Under the pieces are notes generated by a model that saw only the letters and a program-made list of their open reading frames with translations, was not told the origin of the DNA and ran no database searches. A DNA stretch of 64,000 bases from Morchella semilibera (lineage: Eukaryota; Ascomycota; Pezizomycetes; Pezizales; Morchellaceae), in contig WBVU01000010.1 in NCBI GenBank assembly GCA_009192285.1, positions 434,001 to 498,000 of the forward strand. The letters are read 5' to 3'. Below are positions 11,001-20,704 of the stretch, in pieces. How positions within the stretch are numbered: position 1 is the stretch's first letter; each line of letters starts with the position of its first letter. The translations under genes were made by a program, and so were the position numbers.

Positions 11001-12856
11001 ACTAGTGTAGCGCACATTGTAGACGATCTCGATGCGGAACATACTCTCGGGCACAGCCTCCTGGGTGGTATATGCCAGCAGCGGGCCTTTCTTGATAAAG
11101 TGTCCACGCATCTGGAGGTTTGTGCCCCACACCCAAGCGCCGGGAAGCCACTCGCTGCGGAAGTATGAGAGACCGTGGAACTTGATGAGATACTCGCGCT
11201 CGTCCTCTGTGTAGTCGTTTATGTCTACTATGGTGCCCGCGGGGGTATCTTTTGGGCGCCAGGCACGGATGACCTGGATCTTGAGGGTGTGAACGCGGCA
11301 GTCTGAACAGCGAAAGGCAAGAGTGTCCTCCTCGCCATCGAGGTGGTCGTGGTGCCAGGCACGCTTGCAGTCCATACAACGGAAGAGCACAAGGGAGGGG
11401 TTGTAGAGGAGATCGGCGTCAACATCGGCATCGGGTGTTCGCTCAGTTGGATCTTTCTTCTTTGAGGGTGTGCTGAACGGATGGCACGCGGCGCCCCGCT
11501 CGTTGCAGGCCTGGCAGGCCGCGGTGTCCGGAGCCGTTGGGTCCTTTTTGCGCGCGAGGTTCACACACCGCTTGCACTGCATCACAAAATCATCGTCGGC
11601 GGTCTTGGTGATGAGGTGGACACGGGCGGTGCGGGTCCCGATGCACTCGATATGAAATGAAGAGCAACAACCCTGGCAGTACACAAGGTTTCCACGGCTA
11701 TGGGAAGGTCCGCTAGTACCGCAGGTCTCACATGTCTGGGTGTGCTTACGGCCGAAGCTAGTTTTGGGCTCAATGAAAGGGAAAATCTCCTTGCTGTGGA
11801 CCACTCGCGGGCGGGTAGGCTGTGGGGCCGTGACCTCCATGTAGTAGTCGTCATTGATGTTTGGCTCAGTGTACATTCCCCGCTTCGTGACGCGGGAGCT
11901 CTTTCTCGTTGCCTCCTTCTCCGACTCTGAATAGTCCGAGTTTGATAACTGGCGTCTCTTCTGTCGCGAGCTCGCCCGCGAGTGCCGCGAAGCACGACGC
12001 TTCCGGGTCCGCGGCGGAGGCTGAAGATCGGACACGACCAAGTCATCATCCGAGTTATAAGTATGGCCTGATTGTCCCTTGTACGGTAGCATCGCCGCCT
12101 GTCTCAATGGCTTCGAGCGGGTCCTACGTCCAGACTTTACAGATGAGGTAAGCTCATCCTCCGAGATATCAGAGGCAGAGTTCTGTTCAGCGGCCGCCTT
12201 ACGAACAGAAGCCAATGATGCGAGGCGGCTGCGGCGGAGTCCGCGTTCTGAGGCTTCACTGCGGAGCCTCGCCGATGAAGCGGCTGAAGTCCCACGGCGG
12301 GCTCGTATGCTATCATCTGTATCCTCCAAATCTTTCTGCTCTAGATCCTCATCTTTGCCCTGGTCCTCGTCGTCCTCGCTCTCTCCCCTAAACCGCTGCA
12401 GGCTAGTCTTACGCCCATTGTTCGAAGTAGGCCTAGAACTAGAGGCTGATTTTTGTTTTGGCTTTGGCAGTGGTTCATCACTCAACTCCTCCAGGGCATG
12501 TGGCCCACCTTGGAGCTCAAGTAACTGGTCGAAAGGAACCTGCATCTCTCTCGTCAGTTCCATCTTCCGTCCTATGCATCTCCTATCGTAGCACTACTCA
12601 CGAGCTCCGTATGTCTATCCATAAATAGCGTTTTGTACCAGAGCCCATTGCTACGCGTGACCTCTCTGAGGATCCTCAGCACCCTACGGTCTCGCACTGG
12701 GGACACCTCCCTATCTGACCCTGCTGACTCTTCCATGACCTCATACTCGCTGCGATGACGTCCGAGCTCGGCGAGCGTGGGGACACGGATGTAGCTGATC
12801 ATCTGGTATGTCTCGGGGGCATCGGCATCGTCCATTGATTCGTCACTGTCGAACAT
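8001..12856 (-). CDS. mit1: Mit1-like CHD/SNF2 chromatin remodelling ATPase
   Basis: Three exons: 12856-12602, 12539-10579 and 10518-8001. The 62-nt intron 1 (GTGAGT...AACTGAC...GCAG) and 60-nt intron 2 (GTAGGT...CTACAG) restore TEL/VPFDQLLEL and GMNWLYYKW; total 1577 aa. Order: N-terminal Tudor-like segment (about 65-100), long Ser/Arg-rich linker, PHD-like zinc finger about 354-420 (CETCG...CQGCCSSFHIEC...CKRC) and further CxxC pairs, chromo-like segments about 535-640 (YLIKFHGLSYF, AYVKWQG), then the SNF2 ATPase with Walker A GLGKT at about 758-762, motif II IVDEGQRLK at about 860, and helicase-C end RAGGVGINLA...SRAHRIGQ near 1115-1155. A C-terminal CxxC zinc-knuckle cluster lies about 1460-1500. 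This architecture matches fungal Mit1, the ATPase of the SHREC heterochromatin-silencing complex. A generic CHD3/4-like remodeller is the alternative. Nuclear. Confidence 0.88.
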
Positions 12857-13751
12857 TGTGGGGGTAGGAGGCCTGAGCTTCTGTGAGTTATGGTGTATGT
12901 TTATGAGTGTGTGTGAGTGTGTGTGAGTGTGAGTTGGGTTGAGTTGTGTGTTTGCTTCAATTGACCAATGTATGTTGCCGGAGGAGGGGGGGATGTTGGG
13001 GAGGGGGAGGGGGGAGATAGTGGAGGTGGGGAACGCGTTAGGAGAAGCAGCAGGAGCTCACGTCGTGTAGCTATAGTATAGTTTATAGTTTATAGTGTAT
13101 AGTGCAGTGCAGCTTATCGTGTGTTGGGTGTTGGATGCTGCAGCAGCTCTGTGGGAGAGAGAGAGAGAGTGTGTGTGTCTGTGTGTAATCTGCAAAATAT
13201 CCGTCTATCGTGTATCCATGTATCCGTCTATCAATCTATCTGTCTATCTGTGTCTATCGATGGATGAATTGATTGTGTTGGTGATGATAATTAGAGTCGA
13301 TGAGGGGGGGAGAGAGAGGGAAGGATGAGGGATGAGGGATGAGGGATGAGGGATGAGGGGGGGGTGAGCGAGAGAGGTGAGAGGATGAGGAACAGAAGTG
13401 GATCAGTGACGTAGAGCCGAACGGGAGAAAAAGAGAGAGAGAGAGAGGAAAGCTCAGTCTGCCGCTGCCGCCGCCGCCGTCTTGTCGCAAACTCGATTGC
13501 TCGTTCTAGAAAAAGTTTATCGCATCGCCGGCCCGTCCGTGCATGCATTTTTTTTTGTGTTTCAAAAGAAGACGCGTTGATCGTCGCGGAACTTGCCGGA
13601 CACAACCTTAAAATTTTAACCTGCCCAAATAATCATTTCCGATCCCCTCCTCCTCTTTTTCTTTCTTCTTTTTCTTCTTTCACTACACAACGCCACACAC
13701 ACACACATATATATAAAATTTATACCCTGTAAACTAAATACACTCCTCTCC
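12857..13751. other. Divergent intergenic region between Mit1 and Mrm1 genes
   Basis: A roughly 0.9-kb shared promoter region between two divergently transcribed genes. It is rich in microsatellites: GTGTGA near 12900, TATC/TGTC near 13200-13260, GATGAGG at 13324-13360 and GA at 13300-13450. No additional coding sequence is supported. Confidence 0.65.
13324..13360. repeat. (GATGAGG)5 heptanucleotide tandem repeat
   Basis: Five near-perfect copies of a 7-mer, GATGAGG, in the divergent promoter region. Confidence 0.9.
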
Positions 13752-15341
13752 ATGAGCGCCCGTCGACTCCTCTCCGCCTTTCACCCCCACCCCCTCCACC
13801 TCCGCCTCTACCTCCCCCGCCGCCCAATCTCCACCAATTCCGCATCGATCGCGGTCTCCGGCGCTCCTCTCGCTCCAGGCCCCCCAAACCCACCCAAGAC
13901 CCCCCCAAACCCACAAGACCCTCCCCCCACCACTACCGCATTCCCACGAATCTCCCCATACGCCCCCACCCATCCAAAGCGGCATCTGGACGCCCCCCGG
14001 CGCGCCCCCCCGCCCCAAACCACCCCTTCCGTCGCCACGACCCCGCAGCGGTGTCCAATCCCGCGCCTGGGCACCCCCCGGCAGCCGCCCCGAGGCCAGG
14101 GAGAGGTACAACGACCCCAACGATGCACCACGCCCCACCACCACAACTCCCCCCTCCCGTCCAGGAAGGGTCTCTGAGGGGCTGACACCGCCGTGGGCTT
14201 CTGACACCCCCGCCTGGCCGCCGCGGTCGTGGTCAGCGCCAAGGCAGGAGCAGCCATACCCGTATTCCGGGATCTCGCCTCGTCTAGATGCTGCGCCGGT
14301 GGGCCGCGATTGGGTGCCAAAGCCGCGGAGGTTCGTTCCGAAGCTCGACTACGACGCGGAATGGATCTACGGCACGAGCGTAGTCGAGGCCGCGCTCAGG
14401 GCGGGCAGGAGAAAGTGCCTGAGGCTGTACATATACGCGGGCCAGAACCGGACGGAGGAGGTGAGGGGGCGGGATCAGGAGATGGCGAAGATGGCGAGGC
14501 AGGCCGGGGCGGAGGTGGTGTGGGAGGAGGATCCGGGGTTGTTGGATAGTATGAGTGATAGTAGGCCGCATAATGTGGGTTTTCCTATCATTGACTCTTA
14601 AGCTTGTAGCTACCTTTTATATATATATATATACTTACTATAATATGATTACAGGGCTACATCCTCGAAACCCACCCCCTCCCCAAGACCCCCATCCTCG
14701 CGCTCGGCCCCGTCTCCCGCACAAAAAGCAGCCTCACCCTCACCCTCGCGCAACACGACTCCAGCAACGCTCCCATCCAGGCCTCCTCCTCCTCCTACCC
14801 CAGCATGCTCTACTCACGCTCCCCCAAAGGCCGCTACCCCTTCATCCTGATGCTCGACGAGATCGTCGACCCAGGCAACCTCGGCGCCATCCTGCGCAGC
14901 GCCTACTTCCTCGGCGTCACGGCCGTCACCCTCTCCGCTCGGAACTGCGCGCCCCTGTCGGCCGTAGTGCTGAAGGCTTCCGCAGGCGCCGCCGAGTTCC
15001 TCCCGCTGCTGGAGCACGCGCGTGCCGAGAAGGTGATCCAGGCAAGCATCGAGCACGGGTGGAGCTTCTTTGCCGCGGTGCCACCGGTGACGAAGCAGCA
15101 GGGGCGGAGGGACAGGTACTTCCTGATGAGCGAGGTAGGGAAGAAGTTGGAGGAGGGCCCAGTGTGTCTGGTGGTGGGGAACGAGGGCGAGGGGCTGAGG
15201 CAGCTCGTCAAGAAGGAGTGCGAGTTCTGTGTAGGGCTGGAGAGGGCCACGGGCACGGAGAAGATTGTGGACTCGCTGAATGTGAGTGTGGCGAGCGCGT
15301 TGTTGTGCAATGCGTTCTTGAAGGGGCAGGCACAGGGTTGA
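13752..15341 (+). CDS. MRM1: Mitochondrial large-subunit rRNA 2'-O-ribose methyltransferase (SpoU family)
   Basis: The 3' part is secure: exon ending 14574 (RPHN), 80-nt intron 14575-14654 (GTGGGT...TTACAG), exon 14655-15341 starting GYILETHPLP. SpoU/TrmH motifs are all present: DEIVDPGNLGAILRSAYFLG, LVVGNEGEGL and DSLNVSVASALLCNAF, forming the knotted SAM-binding site. The substrate-binding N domain reads WIYGTSVVEAALRAGRRKCL. The start at 13752 is chosen because it opens a classic mitochondrial presequence (MSARRLLSAF, Arg-rich, no acid). However, presequence and catalytic part lie in different frames. A candidate intron 14106-14247 (GTACAA donor, CTGAC branch at 14201, GGCAG acceptor) would join them, but the catalytic frame is open back to 13756, so the exact join is unresolved. 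Known function: methylation of G2270 (yeast numbering) in mitochondrial 21S rRNA. Confidence 0.85.
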
Positions 15342-16204
15342 TGGTGTGAATGCATGTGTATATATAGTTTGTAAATATCATTAGTGAATTGAACCGGCTG
15401 GGCTCATGGGTTCTCACTCGGTGGTGTGTATGTTTGTAGTAGGAATATGTGGATTTGATGTGCCTGTATTTTTATCCCCGCTCCGTAATAATATGAGATA
15501 CCTCTGACATGTGTTGTGAACCAGGTTCATTGTTTTCTTCACAGCTTATCACTCGTTTGTGTTTCAGAATGAGCATTGTGATTGATTGATTGATGCACGC
15601 AGCCCGAAGGCTATGGAAAAACCCCAGCGAGCACTGTGATATACAGTGTCTGGTCCACACTCATCAAAAAAATCCCCTTAAGGGCCAATGGGACTATCGG
15701 GGTCACGAAAAATCCACTTTCTCAGTATGTGATTCCAGCGGAAACTGTAGATTGGTTGACTGATTGATAACTCATGCAACCCGTAGAGATATGGTCTCTG
15801 AGCCTAAGTGGATCTGCAGCTACTATCAGCAGCTTCATCACGGAGAGAATCGATCTTATCTCTGTCCGGACTGGACTGTTCCCTGTACAGTATGAGTATA
15901 CTTACATGTAAGTACGTACCCACACAAAAGAAACGGCATTTCCCCACCGCGGCCAAAGGCTTATACTCTAGTTCTGTGTTCTTTAGAGCCAAGCCCGAGC
16001 AGCGACGTCCAGGGCGTAGAGCGCTGTACCGCTTAGCCAGCTAGCCCTAGTGTGTGTGTGTGTGTGGATTACCGCTGTTATTTTTCTTACTTAGCCAGCA
16101 GTGGCATTAAACTGCGGCTACATCTTAGCTCTGGCAAGGCAGCCGTTGCGGGTAGGGTTACACCCTGGTGGTGGGTAAAAGTTAGAAGAAATGCAAAGTC
16201 TGTC

Positions 16205-16271
16205 GTAAGGGGTTGTGGCCTAGTCGCCTAAGTCTCGAATTTAATGAGCAGCTTCTGGTTCAACCCCTTAC
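16205..16271 (+). other. tRNA-like relic with A-box, B-box and 11-bp terminal inverted repeat
   Basis: GTAAGGGGTTG at 16205-16215 pairs perfectly with CAACCCCTTAC at 16261-16271. Inside lie a Pol III A-box-like TGGCCTAGTCG (16216-16226) and a B-box-like GGTTCAACCCC (16257-16267) at tRNA-like spacing. The T-stem and 3' acceptor strand do not fold as a normal tRNA, so this is not called a functional tRNA. It may be a tRNA pseudogene or a tRNA-derived SINE head, or chance. Confidence 0.3.
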
Positions 16272-18164
16272 AAATCTAACATTAATCTAGAAAGCAATGG
16301 GCGGGTGGCCCATGTAAGCCTTTTGCCCCAGCGAAAATCTTTTGCACACACGGCGGTGTAGTAAGTCGTAGATGGACCAATCAGCCAGCCGCAGATCTGA
16401 GTGATTTCCCGTGACGCAATAAGTCAGCAGATACGTCTGCTAGAGCTTCTCTTTTTTCGATATTACCCCTCCTCTCTCCCCCATCTACATAAGAATCTAC
16501 CCAACCCACCAGCCAGCCAGCCACAGATAGATGAGCGGGGTAGGAGGGGAAGAAAACACGTAGGTACACAGCACTAATCCTACCACAAAATCAAAGCCTT
16601 CCCACCACATACACGATGTCAAGGCATCTAAGCATACAAGTAGTATAAGGAGCCATCAACCTGCCCACAGCTAGTGATATTGAAATCTTACCACCAGGAC
16701 CCTCCATCGTCAGCGTCATGTCAGCGATACCTAGCCAGGGGAGGGGGGGGTTATGAGATTTGAGCACCCACCCATTTACCCAATGCTGATGGGGCCTTCT
16801 CGATATTTAGGTGCTACAGGCGCCTACTAACTTGATGCCCACAACAGATCCTCCTCTGTATGAGGCCTAAGAAGGCTAATATGTAGACCTACTTCCATAC
16901 CAGATCAACACTCTAGAAAGAGGCCTAGGATCAATTGGAAACATCCCAAGTCCCCTTGGACTACTAGATGGGCATACCGTTTTAATAACCTAGGCGCCAA
17001 CTCTCATGTCCTGCCAAGAGTCCCTGTGGTGTCCCAGCTGGGAAATAGATGGATACCAAGAGGGAAGCTATCTTGGCGTTAATTCCCCGCTGCGGGTTGT
17101 TTTACGGCGGGTGCTATTGATACTCAGGCTTAAAGTTTGCTATATGCGGAGACTCCTAGCTGGGATTTACTACATGTATATATATGCCAACGCCTAGTCT
17201 CGTGCCCATCCCCTATTTTAGTGTGGTTGGAGATGTAGTATTTTTTTATGTACCTTCCGGTATTGCACACCACAATAAAAAAATACCGATTGGATCTAGG
17301 AACGAGACTAGCCAACGCCATACAGTGAGCTCCTAAGGGGGGGGTGTCAAATACAATTATCGGCGCTACTACCAAATACTGGATTTTAGCGGCACCGGTG
17401 CTGATTTCGGAGTTTTATACCTTCCCTGTTCTGGGTTCTTTATTGTTTGGCGTTTAGAGCATTTTATTTTCTATGGGGTATAGAAATGAATGTAGGCTAT
17501 CCGATCCTCTTCTAGGGTACAAAGCAAGCAACCTACCAATCACGAGATTTGTCTTGGCATGAGAATTGATTTCCTGTCCGGGGTACTATATTCCTAGTCC
17601 AGTAGACGCAATACGCACCATTGGCCACACATAACAACAACGAACAAGCTACGTCATGACTTCTCACTCTATGCTCGTGGTTGAATGACCCAATCAATCA
17701 ACACCTACAGAAAGTACTGTAACTCAGGAATACAGTCGCTTCAGTCAATCAAAGGACAGAGGTCCCTGGCAGGCCATATATGCTCGCTGGAGCCCAACCG
17801 GTCCAAAGATTATATATTGATTGGTTTAGAGGTTCAAATATTTAGATCTTGGTTCATTGCTCTATCCGATGAGATGCACTTGCAAGGCATAATAAATCTA
17901 GAGTATGACTACAATCTCCTTGGGGGTCTCACTTATGAAATGCGTAGCATCAAGTCTTTACTCCAACTTACTACTGCCCGGACAGATGTTGGTAGTGACG
18001 ACAATTGCTAGCGTGCGTGTTTATAAATTTGCCTAGGCCTATTAAGCACTATTCGATAACCAGTTGCTTCCGCACATACCTAACTGGCTCAATACAGACG
18101 AAGGCATGCAATCGTTCAACCACTGTCAGCCAGCACTGCTGATCTGACCTGCAGCATTGCACTG

Positions 18165-18172
18165 CATAAATA
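18165..18172 (+). promoter_or_regulatory. TATA-like box of the small secreted protein gene
   Basis: CATAAATA lies 131 bp upstream of the ATG of the secreted-protein gene and is followed by a C/A-rich, G-poor leader, a typical arrangement for an inducible fungal promoter. Only motif and position support it. Confidence 0.35.
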
Positions 18173-18302
18173 CCACATGCCACCCGCCCCCCCTTCTCCC
18201 TCCAACCAGAAGCTCCATCCAAAAAATAATCCACGATCTTCACAAAAAAGCAAAACCTATCGACCTTTTCTATTTTTGAACCCACCAAACCACAAAAAAA
18301 AA

Positions 18303-18809
18303 ATGCACTCTCTCATTTTCCTCTCTACCCTGCTCCTGTCAGCATTCACTGGGACCTTATCGATTCCCACACCCACCCCTCAAGAGGACGTTGGTACCTC
18401 CGTTATCCCCGAATTTGAGTTTCCCGAGTTCCCCGAGCTCGGCCACTCCGAGTTCCCAGAATTCCCAGAGTTCCCAAACATGCCTCAGTGTATGATGATG
18501 GGCCAGGAGCTCCAAAACTGCCTCGATGGTCCCGGAGCCCACGCCCTTCAGAACGATATTGATATCGGGTATGCTGTTAAGGACTGCATTTGTGGGTCCA
18601 AGTGGTTCTCGGTTGAAATCGTGACTGAGTAAGTTTTCTCCCCTTCTTTTTTTTTTTTTTTCTTTCGATGTTGGGGATTATGTAACTGTGACAATGACTG
18701 ACTGGATGAAAAATATAGGTGCATGGAGGATGAGACCGCCTGGGGCGATATATGTGGTGCCGATCTACAGGATCAGGAGGCAAAGCTGGGACTTTCAGTT
18801 TCTGCTTAG
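18303..18809 (+). CDS. Small secreted cysteine-rich protein with PEF repeats (effector-like)
   Basis: Two exons, 18303-18628 and 18719-18809, around a 90-nt intron (GTAAGT...AATATAG) give 138 aa. Residues 1 to about 20 (MHSLIFLSTLLLSAFTGTLS) form a signal peptide with no later membrane segment. Residues 36-58 are an acidic Phe/Pro/Glu repeat (EFEFPEFPEL..EFPEFPEFP). The C-terminal half has six cysteines at 63, 73, 95, 97, 110 and 121, including a DCICG motif. An even number and the CxC pair suggest three disulfides. The pattern recalls short CFEM-like or other fungal small secreted proteins but has too few cysteines for a standard CFEM domain (eight). No family recognised; function unknown. 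Likely extracellular. Confidence 0.8.
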
Positions 18810-20704
18810 GCACTGTAACATCTTTCCTTTTTTTCTTCCCTTTTTTTTCTTTTTTTTCCACGGTGTTTTTGTTTATTTGCACATGATGATGCAAAGGTTT
18901 ATTTTTGGCCGGCGAGCCTTGTTTATATGGGTTAGATAAAAGTACATACCTATCGCAAATGCGGGGGGCTACGTACATGTAGATATATAAGCGCAGATAA
19001 TCTACGAGGTTGGAGGTTGTTAGTATTTTACCGGTTACTGATGTCAGTTACAAGAATTAATTAGTAGTTGCATTTTACAAATTCAGTATAGCGTGCTCAC
19101 TCTTGACGATAAAGTCATAAAGTCGTCATGTGCACCCACACACACACACAGCGCACAACACACACAACACCCAGAATCTTGCTATATTATCATTGACCGA
19201 TAGAACACTGATCTGATAGTACACAAAATCATATTTAATCACTCGCTCCTTTCGCCGATCCTGCTCCCAAGGCTTAGCTTAATTAATTAATTAGGCCTCT
19301 GCTAACAATGTTTCCCGCCCCAAAACACCAACGACGTTTCATCCCAGGCAAGGCCCAACCGGAAGCGCATATAGGCTTCGATACCACTGACTTTTTTTTG
19401 ACCATTCATAGATTCACAGCGCCGCGCGGCACGGGATATTTGTTCTCGGTTCTCGATACGAAACCGCAATGTTTTATTTTATTTCTTCACGAGGGAAAAA
19501 AATAAAGTAGTGGGGAGAAAAAAATAAATAAACGGCATGCACCGTTCCCCAGTTTACCCCCACCTATCCCATAACAAACACGAACAAATGACACAAAAAA
19601 AAAGAAAGCCGGTACAGTGTACAAAAAGATAGATAATGAGTGCATGTATGGTATGGTATGGTATGGCATATAGCTGAGTAAGTAAATTCGAACCAAAGAA
19701 ATTAAGACCCCCCTAAGAAACCCAGACCGAGAGAAAAAAAAATCAGATAGGAGATAAATAGGGAAAAACATTGAGGGGGTATCGCAAATGCTTTGGTTGA
19801 CTAACTGTCTGTCATCGTTTGTTTGTATCTATTTCGATATGTAATGTATTTTAGGGAAAGTCTAGTTGATGGGAATAATAGCAGGCGAATAAGCATGGGT
19901 ATATAGTATAAGGAGTGTACTGGACACCCTGGATCGAGGGAGCAAGATGGAAGAGAAGATATAAATGTGTGTGAGAGAGAGGGTGAAAAGATGGTACAAC
20001 TAAGGCAACATGGTAGCTGAGTCAGAGTGCGCAGAAGGGAAATAAATAAGAGAAGCGCAAAAATAAGGTATGTATAAAAGAGCAGCCCTCCTCTTCATGA
20101 AACCATGCGCCCGCATCATACCTTGCTATCACACACGTACGATGCAATAAACCCCTCAAACAAAAAGAAAAAAAATCCCACCTCCGGTCCATCCCTCGCT
20201 CCTTAATCAAATGCCCGCCCGCCCCGCCCCGCCACCTAAACCCCACCCAGGGTAATAAGAGTTAACAGACAGTAGTTATAGAGGCAAATAAAGTAACAAA
20301 GAAAAACCCCGTATGGAAAAGACATAAGAAAAAAATAAGGGAAAAGGACAGACAAAAGAAATCGCAATCAAAAATAAAAATAAAAGAACCACCCCAGTTT
20401 GGCCTGCACATAAGCTACAATGACTGAAGAAATTCACCCACAACACTGTCTATACCAAGACGTTTATGGCTTCCCGAGGTGGTATGCAAATGTCCCGTTT
20501 TCCCGGTGGCTTTCACATACATCAAAATAAGTAAAATCAAAATACAGAAAATACACAAGAAAAGAAGAAAACACCCATGAATTTGGCACAAGAAGGAAAG
20601 AAATAAATATTATAACCAAACCATCGTTCTATTACACAAGCGGTTCGGGATAAACATCAAGTCCACGAAGCGCTACTGCATACACAGAAAGATAGGAAGT
20701 ACCC
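18810..20704. other. Intergenic region between secreted-protein 3' end and Flc 3' end
   Basis: Convergent 3' flanks, 1.9 kb, with T- and A-runs (18827-18860, 19735-19742), a (GGTAT)n stretch at about 19649-19667, and TACATGTA at 18974. No supported coding sequence. Confidence 0.6.

Larger units (their letters stand above)
15342..18302. other. Intergenic region, no gene recognised
   Basis: Three kb downstream of MRM1 and upstream of the small secreted protein. It contains a tRNA-like A/B-box relic (16205-16271), a short inverted repeat CACTGT/ACAGTG at 15632-15648, two GATTGATTGAT-like spots, and TACATGTA at 15903 and 17171. A 108-codon open frame at 17685-18011 resembles nothing I know and lacks supporting signals. 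Confidence 0.55.

Noticed and set aside
17685-18011. 108-codon + strand frame upstream of the secreted-protein gene
   Set aside because: No recognisable family, no promoter or splice signals; length expected by chance in this spacer.
19640-19720. GGTTCGAATTT (- strand) as a tRNA B box
   Set aside because: No matching A box or cloverleaf around it.
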